A stretch of DNA of 12,675 nucleotides from positions 1 to 12,675 of the forward strand of contig JASBUM010000244.1 in NCBI GenBank assembly GCA_030147905.1, given 5' to 3'. The DNA comes from Acidimangrovimonas sp. GTDB lineage: Bacteria > Pseudomonadota > Alphaproteobacteria > Rhodobacterales > Rhodobacteraceae. The notes beneath the pieces are model-generated. The model was not told the origin of the DNA. It saw only the letters and a program-made list of their open reading frames with translations, and ran no database searches. This document shows positions 1 to 7,729 of this stretch, one piece after another. The position numbers and the translations under genes were made by a program. Positions within the stretch are counted from its first letter, which is position 1, and every line of letters begins with the position of its first letter.

Positions 1-474
1 GCGGGGGTCATGAAGGCCACCAATCCCGAGGTGAACATGGTTTCGGCCCCGGTCGTGGCGCGCGAGCGCGGCATCCAGCTTTCGACCACGCGGCAGGAAA
101 AGTCGGGGGCCTTCGATGCCTATATCAAGCTGACCGTGGTGACCGACAAGCGCGAACGCTCGATCGCGGGGACCTGTTTCTCGGACGGCAAGCCCCGCTT
201 CATCCAGATCAAGGGGATCAACATCGATGCCGAGGTGGGGGAGCACATGCTCTACACCACAAACGAAGACGTCCCCGGCATCATCGGCCTTATGGGCATG
301 ACGATGGGCAAGAACGGGGTGAACATCGCCAATTTCACCCTTGGCCGTTCGTCCGTCCGCGCCGAGGCGATCGCGCTTCTCTATCTCGATCAGCCGATCG
401 ACCCGAAGGTGGTCGAGGTGCTCGAGGGGTCGGGGATGTTCGGGCAGGTCAGGCCGCTGGCCTTCGAGATCTGA
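1..474 (+). CDS. serA: D-3-phosphoglycerate dehydrogenase, C-terminal part (5' end outside window)
   Basis: Oxidises 3-phosphoglycerate to 3-phosphohydroxypyruvate with NAD, the first step of serine biosynthesis, in the cytoplasm. The frame is open from base 1, and about 157 residues are visible, roughly the last third of a long-form enzyme of about 530 residues. The first half of the fragment resembles the allosteric substrate-binding (ASB) domain that intervenes in long SerA proteins. The last 75 or so residues form an ACT domain, recognised by NEDVPGIIGLMGMTMGKNG followed by VNIANFTLGR, which is the usual regulatory domain for serine or a related effector. The catalytic and Rossmann domains lie upstream of the window. 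The ATG at position 10 is internal and is not the start. The protein ends at a normal SerA C-terminus, so the gene is cut only by the window edge. Two hairpins follow the stop codon. Confidence 0.95.
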   Translation, partial: AGVMKATNPEVNMVSAPVVARERGIQLSTTRQEKSGAFDAYIKLTVVTDKRERSIAGTCFSDGKPRFIQIKGINIDAEVGEHMLYTTNEDVPGIIGLMGMTMGKNGVNIANFTLGRSSVRAEAIALLYLDQPIDPKVVEVLEGSGMFGQVRPLAFEI

Positions 475-498
475 TCGGTCGCACGGGAAAGCGATCCG

Positions 499-547
499 GC
501 GGCGTGTTGGCCCACGCCGCGAGAAGGGGGGCCGACTGCCCCCCTTC
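499..547 (+). terminator. Tandem hairpins downstream of serA
   Basis: Two perfect stem-loops lie back to back 24 bases after the serA stop. The first has an 8-bp stem, GCGGCGTG (499-506) with CACGCCGC (513-520), and a 6-base loop. The second has a 9-bp stem, GAAGGGGGG (523-531) with CCCCCCTTC (539-547), and a 7-base loop. There is no long T-tract after them, only a short CTTT about 10 bases on. They could therefore be a weak intrinsic terminator, a 3'-end stabilising structure, or a stop point for serA transcripts assisted by Rho. The position fits a 3' end well; the mechanism is inference. Confidence 0.55.
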
Positions 548-732
548 GGCCTTTGCGGCCGCCCGGCCGGAGGCTGTCCGGCTCGACGTAACAACGACAC
601 CGGCCGTCGCCGGAGTTCCGGGTGATGGGCTGATCCGGGCTTGATCCGGAGCGAGCTTCCCGAGACTCCACAAAGCTGACCGGTTCATCCATGCTGCCGC
701 GCAATCACAAGCCTATGCGCGAGCGTTCTTAG
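548..732. other. Intergenic region before the orphan membrane gene
   Basis: No gene is supported here. It contains a direct repeat of TGATCCGG (631-638 and 642-649, 11 bases apart). I see no good sigma-70 promoter and no clear ribosome binding site just before the ATG at 733. The short reading frames across it are GC-rich shadows. Confidence 0.5.
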
Positions 733-1557
733 ATGTCCCGGTTTTCTCAACGTTTAAAGATTTGGTGGCGTTGTGGACTTGATGCCCTCGCCGATGTCCA
801 AACCGTCAAGTCCTTTTTGCCCGGCATCTGGGGTTGGGCCACGAGCCTGTTGCTTAGTGTCCTGACCGGCGCTGTCGGCTTCGTAACGCAAGCGCCGCCT
901 GTGCTGTGGATACCCGGCGCGCTTGCAACGTTAATAGCGGCTCTTATCCTTATAATCCTTATAAAGCGATTTTGGCCCGAGCCGGCATCATCTCCCGTTC
1001 GGTTCGAGGGGTCTCCGGCTTCCGAGGTCCGGCCATCGGTGATACCGGCGGTGTCTTCCGGCACAGCTTCCGGGAAATCTATGGCATCAGTACCGACGGC
1101 GCATGACTTTGATCTCGTTCTTCTGCAGGACAATCCCGTTCGTGCGCGAGCGACGCGAACCGAAGACGGCATTGATCTCGCTATTTACGTAACTATCAGA
1201 AATCGGTCTCGGAGTTCGCTTTGGGTCGATGTCGTGGGCAGATTTGTCATGACGTTCGACGGAAGGGAATGCGAAAACCCCAGCGGTGGTATCACGCGCC
1301 CCATGAACCCGGAAAGCAGCCACGCGTCCGTTCTCGGCGGTCTTCGTGTCTATGGCGATATCGCCGGAAAGACTGGCAACGGAAGGATTTCATATCTCTT
1401 TGGTAAGACGGAGGATGACGCCCGGTGGGTTATGGATGTGGACATTGATTTTCGAATCTTGGCTGATCCGACCCACAGCAACAGAGAGGAGTCCGTGCCG
1501 ATTGAAATCATCGCTGACCGGAGCGCCTATCGGCGTAAACCAGACACAGATCAGTAA
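733..1557 (+). CDS. Membrane-anchored protein of unknown function, two N-terminal helices
   Basis: I do not recognise a family. The 274-residue product starts with a basic, aromatic-rich segment (WWR near residues 11-13). Two hydrophobic stretches follow, at about residues 31-53 and 57-78; the second (ATLIAALILIILIKRFW) is strongly membrane-like. A Ser/Pro/Ala-rich linker covers about 84-122. From about 125 onward the chain alternates short hydrophobic and polar runs, which suggests a soluble beta-sandwich domain, but no catalytic motif is visible. With a helical hairpin, both the N-terminus and the C-terminal domain would lie on the same face, probably the cytoplasm. GC content is by eye near 50-55 percent, against about two thirds in the flanking genes, and TTA, ATA and CTT codons appear. 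This points to horizontal acquisition. The gene stands alone, convergent with rppH. No clear Shine-Dalgarno precedes the ATG, so the start is uncertain. Confidence 0.7.
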   Translation: MSRFSQRLKIWWRCGLDALADVQTVKSFLPGIWGWATSLLLSVLTGAVGFVTQAPPVLWIPGALATLIAALILIILIKRFWPEPASSPVRFEGSPASEVRPSVIPAVSSGTASGKSMASVPTAHDFDLVLLQDNPVRARATRTEDGIDLAIYVTIRNRSRSSLWVDVVGRFVMTFDGRECENPSGGITRPMNPESSHASVLGGLRVYGDIAGKTGNGRISYLFGKTEDDARWVMDVDIDFRILADPTHSNREESVPIEIIADRSAYRRKPDTDQ

Positions 1558-1782
1558 TCCTGTGGCTCTTAGCTACCTTAGCGCGAACGCTGCTGTGAAT
1601 TGCACCATCAGCGATTGTTTCGGATGTTCAACTTGTTCTCAACGAGACTGGATATTTCCAGACGAAAGATGGGGACGCGGGCGCGGGGATCCGGCGCCGC
1701 CGCGATGGGGCCAGCGGCCCGGAGTCTGCCCGTCGTGCGGGAACTGGCCGTGCTTTCGCCGGGGCGGCGCGGCGGTTGCGGA
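1558..1782. other. Intergenic region between convergent genes
   Basis: No gene is supported. The first half (to about 1665) keeps the lower GC of the orphan gene and may be the rest of the same acquired segment. GC rises abruptly after about 1670. Near the 3' end of rppH there is an outer inverted repeat, GGCCAG (1709-1714) with CTGGCC (1744-1749), enclosing a small hairpin CCCG (1729-1732) with CGGG (1738-1741). It has no T-tract, so any role in ending rppH transcription is only a guess. Confidence 0.4.
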
Positions 1783-2289
1783 TCAGCGCAGATGGGGGCG
1801 GAAGGCTGCGATCACCTGTCGGTAGACGTCGCGCTTGAACGGGACGATGGCGGCGAGGAGCGAATCCGCGTCGATCCAGCGCCAGGTCGTGAACTCGGGG
1901 TGTTCGGTCCGGATGTCGATGTCTGAATCGGTGCCGAGGAAGCGGTAGAGAAACCACATCTGTTCCTGGCCGCGGTAGCGTCCGTTCCAGACCCGTCCCA
2001 GCAGGGCGGGCGGCAGATCGTAGCGGATCCAGTCCGGCGCCCGGTCGAGAAGGGCCACACGTTCCGGGGTCACCCCGGTTTCCTCGCGCAGTTCGCGCAG
2101 CGCCGCCTGATCGGGGGTTTCTCCGGGGTCGATACCGCCCTGGGGCATTTGACAGGCGGGTTGATCGCTGTCACGCCGCTGCCCGGCGAAGATCAGGCCC
2201 TGCGGGTTGATCAGGGTGACGCCGGCGCAGGGCCGGTAGGGCAGGGCATCGCGGTCGATCGGGGGCGCGGCGGGCGGATCTGCGGGCAT
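1783..2289 (-). CDS. rppH: RNA pyrophosphohydrolase (Nudix hydrolase)
   Basis: Removes pyrophosphate from the 5' triphosphate end of mRNA, leaving a monophosphate that lets RNase E-type enzymes begin decay. It acts in the cytoplasm. The complete Nudix box GX5EX7REUXEEXGU is present at residues 51-73 (G51, E57, R65, E66, E69, E70, G72, V73), preceded by the typical ALPYRPCAG...QMPQGGID opening of the RppH/ApaH-like dinucleoside polyphosphate hydrolase group. The length of 168 residues fits the family. I chose the ATG at 2289 because GAAGG lies 8 bases upstream. An in-frame ATG at 2322 would add 11 basic residues and has no well-spaced binding site. The gene lies 91 bases after ctpA on the same strand and is probably the last gene of that operon. 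A related function, hydrolysis of diadenosine polyphosphates, cannot be excluded from sequence. Confidence 0.92.
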   Translation of the reverse strand: MPADPPAAPPIDRDALPYRPCAGVTLINPQGLIFAGQRRDSDQPACQMPQGGIDPGETPDQAALRELREETGVTPERVALLDRAPDWIRYDLPPALLGRVWNGRYRGQEQMWFLYRFLGTDSDIDIRTEHPEFTTWRWIDADSLLAAIVPFKRDVYRQVIAAFRPHLR

Positions 2290-2344
2290 CGGGCGGGCCT
2301 TCGGGCGGCGGTGGTCGCGCATCCGCCTGTGGGTGCGCGCGTGG

Positions 2345-2364
2345 GGGCGCCCTGGCAGGCGCCC
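2345..2364. other. Hairpin between ctpA and rppH
   Basis: A perfect 7-bp stem, GGGCGCC (2345-2351) with GGCGCCC (2358-2364), encloses a 6-base loop in the 91-base gap between ctpA and rppH. No T-tract follows on the minus strand. It is more likely an intercistronic structure that affects message processing or stability than a terminator. Confidence 0.4.
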
Positions 2365-2380
2365 GCCACCGGTTCGGGGT

Positions 2381-3760
2381 TCAGTTCTTGGACGTGGCCT
2401 TGGCCGGCGCGGTGGCGAGCGAGGCCTCCTTGGCGGTCGCGCGCAGCACCTTCATCCCCTTGAGCAGGTCGATCGCATAGGAAAGCTGGAAGTCCTTGTC
2501 GCGCAGCTTGGCGGCGGCGGCGGCGGCGGCCTGTTCCTTCTTGTACTGCTGCTTTTCGGCCGCGGTCATCGAATCGTTCGACAGGATGCCCTTGAGATCG
2601 GCCTCCGAGGTCTGCTGATTGCTTTGCTCGTCTGCCGGCAGCGGCTTGGCCTTTTCCTGCGGCACGACGATGTCGGGCGAGATGCCCAGCGCCTGGATCG
2701 AGCGGCCCGAGGGCGTGTAGTAGCGCGCGGTGGTCAGCCGCATCGCGCCCTCACCCTTGATCGGGATGATGGTCTGGACCGAGCCCTTGCCGAAGCTCTT
2801 GGTGCCGATCACCACGGCGCGGTGGTGGTCCTGAAGCGCGCCGGTGACGATCTCGGATGCGGAGGCGGTGCCGCCGTTGATCAGCACGACGATCGGCTTG
2901 CCGCTGATGACGTCGCCCGGCGTGGCGTTGAAACGTTCGTTGTCGCCGGGGTTGCGGCCCCGGGTCGAGACGATCTCGCCGCGGTTGAGGAAGGCGTCGG
3001 CCACCTTGATCGCCTGGGTCAGAAGACCGCCGGGATTGTTGCGCAGGTCAAGCACGACTCCGTCGATCTTCTTGAGCCCGCCGGCCTGCTTCTCGGCCTT
3101 CTTCAGGCCGGCCATCATATCGGAATAGGTCTGGTCGTTGAAGGTCGACAGACGCAGCACGGCCGTATTGTCGACAAGCTCGCCCTTGGCTGCCGTCAGC
3201 TTGATCGTGTCGCGAACAAGGCTGACGTCGAACGGATCCTTCACGCCCTTGCGCAAGATGGTGATCTTGACTTCCGACCCGACCGGCCCGCGCATCAGTT
3301 CGACCGCCTGGTCGAGCGTCATGCCGGCGACCGACTTGCCGTTGACCTTGATGATGTAATCGCCGGGCTGGATCCCCGCCGCGGCGGCCGGCGTGCCATC
3401 CATCGGCGATATCACCTTGATATAGCCCTTGTCCTGCGTGACCTCGATGCCGAGCCCGCCGAATTCGCCGCGGGTCTGGACCTGCATGGCGGAATATTCC
3501 TTGGCGTTCATGTAGCTCGAATGCGGATCGAGGGAGGTCAGCATGCCGTTGATCGCGGCCTCGATCAGTTTCTTGGCGCTGACCGACTCGACATATTGCG
3601 AGCGGATGCGTTCGAAGACCGTGCCGAAGAGATCGAGTTGCTGATAGACCGAACTGCTGCCGCCTTTGGCCTCCTGTGCAACGAGGGGGCCGGCGATCTG
3701 GGTGGTCAACAGCAGGCCGGCCAGCGTACCGCCGACGGCGGCCATGACGAATTTCTTCAT
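2381..3760 (-). CDS. ctpA: Periplasmic carboxy-terminal processing protease, S41 family
   Basis: A serine protease that cleaves periplasmic or lipoprotein substrates near their C-termini. In relatives it controls peptidoglycan hydrolases. The 459-residue product opens with a signal peptide (about residues 1-29, hydrophobic core [12 protein letters not shown], likely cleaved near VAQ-E). A PDZ domain covers about 95-172 (GLGIEV...[13 protein letters not shown]), followed by the S41 catalytic domain. The Ser-Lys dyad is visible as S300 in NGGTASASE and K325 in FGKGSVQ, 25 residues apart as in characterised CtpA/CtpB proteases, with Q329 four residues later. The tail is rich in Gln, Lys and Ala and holds seven consecutive alanines (411-417). 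The ATG at 3760 overlaps the envC stop as ATGA, and AGGA lies 7 bases upstream. It is the third gene of a coupled gpmI-envC-ctpA operon. Confidence 0.95.
   Translation of the reverse strand: MKKFVMAAVGGTLAGLLLTTQIAGPLVAQEAKGGSSSVYQQLDLFGTVFERIRSQYVESVSAKKLIEAAINGMLTSLDPHSSYMNAKEYSAMQVQTRGEFGGLGIEVTQDKGYIKVISPMDGTPAAAAGIQPGDYIIKVNGKSVAGMTLDQAVELMRGPVGSEVKITILRKGVKDPFDVSLVRDTIKLTAAKGELVDNTAVLRLSTFNDQTYSDMMAGLKKAEKQAGGLKKIDGVVLDLRNNPGGLLTQAIKVADAFLNRGEIVSTRGRNPGDNERFNATPGDVISGKPIVVLINGGTASASEIVTGALQDHHRAVVIGTKSFGKGSVQTIIPIKGEGAMRLTTARYYTPSGRSIQALGISPDIVVPQEKAKPLPADEQSNQQTSEADLKGILSNDSMTAAEKQQYKKEQAAAAAAAKLRDKDFQLSYAIDLLKGMKVLRATAKEASLATAPAKATSKN
2511..2530. repeat. GGC trinucleotide repeat inside ctpA
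   Basis: An uninterrupted run of GGC-type triplets (GCC on the coding strand) encodes the seven-alanine stretch at CtpA residues 411-417, in the tail after the protease domain. The unit is three bases, so length changes would keep the frame. Confidence 0.7.
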
Positions 3761-5103
3761 TGCGTGGTCCTATCCTTTGTACTGGCAAACCACGGGCCCG
3801 GATCGACCGGCTTGCCGTTCTTTCTGAGTTCCATATAAAGCGTTTCGGCGCGCCCCGCGCCACCGGCATCTTGCGCCCCCGCCACAAAGCCCTTGGGCAG
3901 TGTGTCCTTTCCTCCCATCAGACCCACCGGCGTGCCGGCGGCGATGACATCGCCGACCTTGCCGTAAACGGTGCCGAGTCCGGCCAGAATCAACAGATAC
4001 CCCCCGCCGGGTTCGAGGATGATCACATTTCCGTAGTCGAGCAACGGTCCGACATAGCGAATCGTCGCGGCCCAGGGCGCCGTCACCAGCGCGCGCGGCC
4101 GGGTCGCGAGGATGATGCCGGGGCGGCGGATTCCGGCAGCATCGGCCTGCCCCGCCGCATGCAGGACCGTGCCGCGAACCGGCAGCGGCAGCGTGCCCTT
4201 GGCGGTGGCGAAGTCGCGGTTGGGGTCGGCCTGGGGCATGCGCCGGTCGCGCAGCAGGTCGGCGAACTGGCCAAGTGTCGTCACGCCTTTGGCCAGCCGG
4301 GTCAGCTCGGCCGGTGATTCGGTGAAGCGGCGCGGCAGATCGGTGCGGTTGGAGATCGCCTGGCTGAGATCGGTGCGCGCCTGCTGGACCGCGACCATGC
4401 CCTTGCGCAGGATCTCCTCGGCATGCTGCTGCTGGGCGCGCAATGCCGCCAGTTCCTTGAGCTGTCCGCGCAGGATCGCGACCCGGGCGTGCAGCCCCGG
4501 CGCGACCGCGGAGATGATCATGCCCGAGCGGATCGTGTCGAGCGGGCCCTCGGGGCCGGCAAGCGTCACCGGTTCGGGGGTGCCGGCGATCGCGCTGAGC
4601 GCGCCGAGCAGGCGCGACAGTTCGGCCCGCTTGGCCGTGAACTGCCGGCGCAGCGCGGCTTCGCGGAAGGCAACGCCGCGAAGCCCGGCGCGCAGTGCCG
4701 CCAGGCCCGATTCATAGGCGCGGATCGTACGCGTCAGTGCCGCCACACGGTCGGCCGCGGTCTTGGCCCGGCCGAGATCGGCGACCGCCGCCTTCAGTGC
4801 CGCCGCCGCCGCCTGCGCCTGGGCCGCGGTCTCGCCGCCCGGATCCGCCTTGGGGCCGGCGGCGCCGGAAGCGGGTGCGCCCGATGCCGGCGTCGACCCC
4901 GATGGGACGGCGGCCCCGGAGGCGCCGGTGCCGGATTGCGCCTGAGGCCGGGCCGTGGCGGTCGCCATGCCGGGTCCGGCCGGCAGCAGCAGGGTTGCGA
5001 GAAACAATGCGGTAATCCGCGCTGCGTGCCGCGCATGCCAGTGCGCCGTCGGTCGCCTCATCGGCCGGTCGCGGTCGGAGCCATGGCGCGGCGTCGAGAT
5101 CAT
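3757..5103 (-). CDS. envC: EnvC-like murein hydrolase activator with degenerate LytM/M23 domain
   Basis: Probably activates periplasmic amidases that split septal peptidoglycan during division. The 448-residue product has an N-terminal hydrophobic segment (about residues 28-46), taken as a signal peptide. An Ala/Pro/Gly/Ser-rich linker (50-90) leads to a long Ala/Leu/Arg/Gln-rich coiled coil (about 91-255) and a C-terminal LytM-like domain (about 302-440: LPLPVRGTVL, TAPWAATIRYVGPLLDYGNVIILEPGGGYLLILAGL). The zinc ligands of active M23 peptidases are missing: no HxxxD where RRPGIIL lies, and YLLILAG replaces the HxH strand. This is as expected for EnvC activators rather than enzymes. The ATG at 5103 overlaps the gpmI stop as ATGA, and the stop overlaps the ctpA start the same way. 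No Shine-Dalgarno is evident, which suits translational coupling. An alternative ATG at 5061 would remove 14 residues and place the signal peptide nearer the start. Confidence 0.85.
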   Translation of the reverse strand: MISTPRHGSDRDRPMRRPTAHWHARHAARITALFLATLLLPAGPGMATATARPQAQSGTGASGAAVPSGSTPASGAPASGAAGPKADPGGETAAQAQAAAAALKAAVADLGRAKTAADRVAALTRTIRAYESGLAALRAGLRGVAFREAALRRQFTAKRAELSRLLGALSAIAGTPEPVTLAGPEGPLDTIRSGMIISAVAPGLHARVAILRGQLKELAALRAQQQHAEEILRKGMVAVQQARTDLSQAISNRTDLPRRFTESPAELTRLAKGVTTLGQFADLLRDRRMPQADPNRDFATAKGTLPLPVRGTVLHAAGQADAAGIRRPGIILATRPRALVTAPWAATIRYVGPLLDYGNVIILEPGGGYLLILAGLGTVYGKVGDVIAAGTPVGLMGGKDTLPKGFVAGAQDAGGAGRAETLYMELRKNGKPVDPGPWFASTKDRTTQ

Positions 5104-6620
5104 TCGGCGATCAGGCTCTGGCCGGTCATCTCCGGCGGCGTCTCCAGCCCCATCAGGGCGAGGAGCGTCGGCGCAAGGTCGGCGAGCCGTCCCTTCGTCA
5201 GTTTCGCGCCCGCGGGGCCGCCGACGAGGATCACCGGCACCGGATTGGTGGTATGGGCGGTATGGGGGCCGCCGGTCTCGGGGTCCACCATGAGTTCGCA
5301 ATTGCCATGGTCCGCGGTAACGATCATCGCGCCGCCGGCGCGCTCCAGCGCAGCGAGCGCACGGCCAAGGCCCTTGTCCACGGCCTCGCAGGCAGCAATC
5401 GCGGCCGGCAGGCTGCCGGTATGGCCGACCATGTCGGGGTTGGCGAAATTGACGACGATCAGGTCGTAGCCCGCGCCGATCGCCTCGACCAGATCGTCGG
5501 CGACCTCCTCGGCGGACATCTCGGGTTGCAGGTCGTAGGTGGCGACCTTGGGGCTGGGTGCCATATGGCGCGTCTCGCCGGTGAACGGCGCCTCGCGGCC
5601 GCCGTTCAGGAAGAAGGTGACATGGGGATATTTCTCGGTCTCGGCGACATGGAACTGGCGCAGGCCATGGGCCGACACCCATTCGGCCAGCGTGTTGCGA
5701 ACCACCTGCTTGGGAAAGACCGCGGTCATGAAGCGGTCGTGCCGGTCCGAGTAATCGACCATCCCCAGAAGGGCCGCCCACTCCGGCCGCTTGCCGGTGT
5801 CGAAGGCGTCGAAATCGGGCGCGCCCACGGCAAGCAGGATCTCGCGGGCGCGGTCGGCGCGGAAGTTGAGGCAGAAGAAGCCGTCGCCGTCCCTTGCGCC
5901 GGCGTAGTCTCCGATTACCGCGGGGGTGATGAACTCGTCCGTCTCGCCGGCGTCATGGGCCATCTTCACGGCCTCGGCCGCGCTGCCGGCCTTGCGCCCG
6001 TCGCCTGCGACGATCGCGCGGTAGGCGCGCTCCACGCGGTCCCAGCGGTTGTCGCGGTCCATGGCGAAATACCGACCCGACACGCTGGCGATCCGGGCGC
6101 CATCGGGTAGCGCCGCGCCGAGGGCCTCGATGAAACGGGGCGCGGTGGTCGGGCCCACGTCGCGTCCGTCGGTTACCGCGTGTATGGCGACGGCGATCCC
6201 GGCATCGGCGAGAACCCTGGCCGCGGCGACGAGGTGATCGAGATGCCCGTGCACCCCCCCGTCCGAGACCAGACCCATCAGATGGGCGGCGCCGCCGCTG
6301 TCGCCGAGTGCGGCGATGTAGTCCTGCAGTGCCTCGTTGCTCGCGAAACTGCCGTCCTCGATCGCGGCATCGATTCGGCCCAGATCCATGGCCACGACGC
6401 GCCCCGCGCCGATGTTCATGTGCCCGACCTCGGAATTGCCCATCTGGCCCCGCGGCAGGCCGACGTCGCGGCCGTGGGTAACAAGGCTCGCATGCGGGCA
6501 TTCGGCCATGATGCGATCGAAATTCGGGGTGTGGGCCTGCACCGGGGCATTGGCCTCGCGATCGGGTGAAAGCCCCCAACCGTCGAGAATGCACAGGACC
6601 ACGGGTTTGGGATGGGCCAT
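5100..6620 (-). CDS. gpmI: 2,3-bisphosphoglycerate-independent phosphoglycerate mutase
   Basis: Interconverts 3- and 2-phosphoglycerate in glycolysis and gluconeogenesis, using two Mn ions and a phosphoserine intermediate, in the cytoplasm. The 506-residue length is normal. The alkaline-phosphatase-type metal site is complete: D13 (LCILDGWG), nucleophile S63 (GQMGNSEVGH), D396 and H400 (NFANPDMVGHTG), D437 and H438 (TADHGN) and H456 (HTAHTTNP). H124 (GGVHGH) and the DGRD segment at 151-154 belong to the inserted phosphotransferase domain. I chose the ATG at 6620 because GAAGG lies 8 bases upstream. A GTG at 6635 would add five residues but sits too close to its AGGA. It is the first gene of the gpmI-envC-ctpA(-rppH) transcript, with a candidate promoter at 6648-6676 and an ATGA overlap with envC. 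Confidence 0.97.
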   Translation of the reverse strand: MAHPKPVVLCILDGWGLSPDREANAPVQAHTPNFDRIMAECPHASLVTHGRDVGLPRGQMGNSEVGHMNIGAGRVVAMDLGRIDAAIEDGSFASNEALQDYIAALGDSGGAAHLMGLVSDGGVHGHLDHLVAAARVLADAGIAVAIHAVTDGRDVGPTTAPRFIEALGAALPDGARIASVSGRYFAMDRDNRWDRVERAYRAIVAGDGRKAGSAAEAVKMAHDAGETDEFITPAVIGDYAGARDGDGFFCLNFRADRAREILLAVGAPDFDAFDTGKRPEWAALLGMVDYSDRHDRFMTAVFPKQVVRNTLAEWVSAHGLRQFHVAETEKYPHVTFFLNGGREAPFTGETRHMAPSPKVATYDLQPEMSAEEVADDLVEAIGAGYDLIVVNFANPDMVGHTGSLPAAIAACEAVDKGLGRALAALERAGGAMIVTADHGNCELMVDPETGGPHTAHTTNPVPVILVGGPAGAKLTKGRLADLAPTLLALMGLETPPEMTGQSLIAE

Positions 6621-6647
6621 CACGAATGCCTTCACTGTTCCTGACTT

Positions 6648-6676
6648 CTTCTACGGTTGCGCGCGGCGGCCGGCAA
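6648..6676 (-). promoter_or_regulatory. Candidate sigma-70 promoter for the gpmI operon
   Basis: Read on the minus strand: TTGCCG (6676-6671) as the -35, exactly 17 bases, then TAGAAG (6653-6648) as the -10. Each hexamer matches 4 of 6 consensus positions and the spacing is ideal. A start about 7 bases further on would give a leader of about 20 bases containing the GAAGG that serves the ATG at 6620. The call is from sequence only. Confidence 0.5.
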
Positions 6677-6892
6677 CACCCGGCCCGCTCACGCTCGGGC
6701 GAGGAGGCGCGAGCGAGGGCGATATCGCGAAGGCCGGGCCGGTGCGCGGGGGGGCATTTCGAGGCGGAGGTCCGCCCGCGGCACCGCTGGCCGCCGGGAA
6801 GGGCGGCTGTCGCCATGGGCGCGGGGGCATGCTGCACGTCCTGCCGATGGCGGCCCGGCCGTCGCGCCGGCCGGTTTCGGGCCGCGTGGCCG
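6677..6892. other. Structured GC-rich intergenic region between rlmH and gpmI
   Basis: No gene is supported in the roughly 270 bases between rlmH and gpmI. Just after the rlmH stop there is a large stem-loop: outer arms GCGGCCCG (6850-6857) and CGGGCCGC (6878-6885), with an inner GCCG/CGGC stem (6858-6861, 6868-6871). A second hairpin is GCCGCC (6790-6795) with GGCGGC (6802-6807). Neither has a T-tract on the minus strand. The first is placed to be an rlmH 3'-end structure. Confidence 0.45.
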
Positions 6893-7363
6893 TCAGCTGC
6901 GGTGATAGGGACTGCCGCCAAGGATGGTGGCGGCGCGGTAGAGCTGTTCGGCAAGCATCGCCCGCACCAGCATGTGCGGCCAGACCATCGGACCCAGTGA
7001 CAGTTTCAGGTCGGCCCGCGCGACCAGATCCGGCGCAAGGCCATCGGCCCCTCCGATGATCAACGCGACATCCTGCGCCCCGGTGTCGCGCCGCTCGGCC
7101 AGCCATGCCGCGAAGGCGGGCGAGTCCAGTTCGCGTCCGCGTTCGTCCAGCGCGCAGAGGACGGCCCCGCCGGGCAGTGCGCGCGCCAGCCGCGCGCCCT
7201 CGTCGGCCCTGCCGCCGCCCTTGCGTCCCTCGACCTCGGTCACCGCGGCGGGACCCAGTCCGAGGCCGCGGCCGATCCGGTCGAAACGGGCCAGATAATC
7301 ATCGGTCAGATCGCGCTCGGGGCCGGCGCGAAGCCGCCCCACCGCGCAGATATGAACGCGCAT
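6893..7363 (-). CDS. rlmH: 23S rRNA (pseudouridine-1915-N3) methyltransferase
   Basis: A SPOUT-class enzyme that uses S-adenosylmethionine to methylate pseudouridine 1915 in helix 69 of 23S rRNA, in the assembled 70S ribosome. The 156 residues match the family's usual length of about 155. The trefoil-knot SAM site is visible as LIIGGADGL (residues 101-109) and the C-terminal signature as LAEQLYRAATILGGSPYHR (137-155), with the conserved His at 130 in MVWPH. The start codon directly follows the rsfS stop (TGA then ATG, no gap) and has no clear Shine-Dalgarno of its own. Translation therefore probably depends on rsfS. The rsfS-rlmH pairing is widespread in bacteria and supports both calls. Confidence 0.97.
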   Translation of the reverse strand: MRVHICAVGRLRAGPERDLTDDYLARFDRIGRGLGLGPAAVTEVEGRKGGGRADEGARLARALPGGAVLCALDERGRELDSPAFAAWLAERRDTGAQDVALIIGGADGLAPDLVARADLKLSLGPMVWPHMLVRAMLAEQLYRAATILGGSPYHRS

Positions 7364-7729
7364 TCAGCTGCGTGCGGCGCGCTCGGGCGCGGGAAGCCAC
7401 ATCTTCTCGATCTGATAGAACTCGCGCACCTCGGGCCGGAAGACATGCACGATGATGTCGCCGGCGTCGATCAGGACCCAGTCGCCGGTTTCCTTGCCCT
7501 CGATCTTGCAGATCCGGCGATAGGCCGTCTTGAGCCGGTCGACCAGCTTCTCGGCGATCGCCGTGACCTGCCGGCTGGAGCGGCCCGAGCACACGACCAT
7601 GTAATCGGCCATGTCCGAGCGGCCGCGCAGGTCTATCGTGACCACGTCCTCGGCCTTGTCGTCGTCAAGCGACGCCAGCACGCTCTTGAGCAAACTTTCA
7701 CTGGGGATGTCGTCGTCGGGCGCCATCAT
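7364..7729 (-). CDS. rsfS: Ribosomal silencing factor RsfS (Iojap family)
   Basis: Binds ribosomal protein uL14 on the large subunit and blocks joining with the small subunit, damping translation in poor conditions. The 121-residue product carries the family hallmarks: SLDDDKAEDVVTIDLRG near residues 20-36, DYMVVCSGRSSRQVTAIAEKL (42-62) and GDWVLIDAGDIIVHVF followed by REFYQIEKMW (82-111). I chose the ATG at 7729 because GAGG lies 6 bases upstream and the length is typical. The frame stays open upstream with another ATG at 7768, so a 13-residue N-terminal extension is possible. The strongest ribosome site nearby (AGGAGG, 7794-7789) does not serve either ATG; it precedes a short leader ORF that ends over this start codon. 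The gene is followed at once by rlmH. Confidence 0.95.
   Translation of the reverse strand: MMAPDDDIPSESLLKSVLASLDDDKAEDVVTIDLRGRSDMADYMVVCSGRSSRQVTAIAEKLVDRLKTAYRRICKIEGKETGDWVLIDAGDIIVHVFRPEVREFYQIEKMWLPAPERAARS

Noticed and set aside
2333..3838. 501-codon plus-strand open frame opposite ctpA
   Set aside because: Composition is typical of an antisense frame, and the opposite strand encodes a complete S41 protease with its dyad.
5104..5781. N-terminal extension of the envC frame into gpmI
   Set aside because: The stretch before the ATG at 5103 is Arg/Gly/Asp-rich and overlaps the metal-binding half of gpmI in another frame. The ATGA junction gives a better start.
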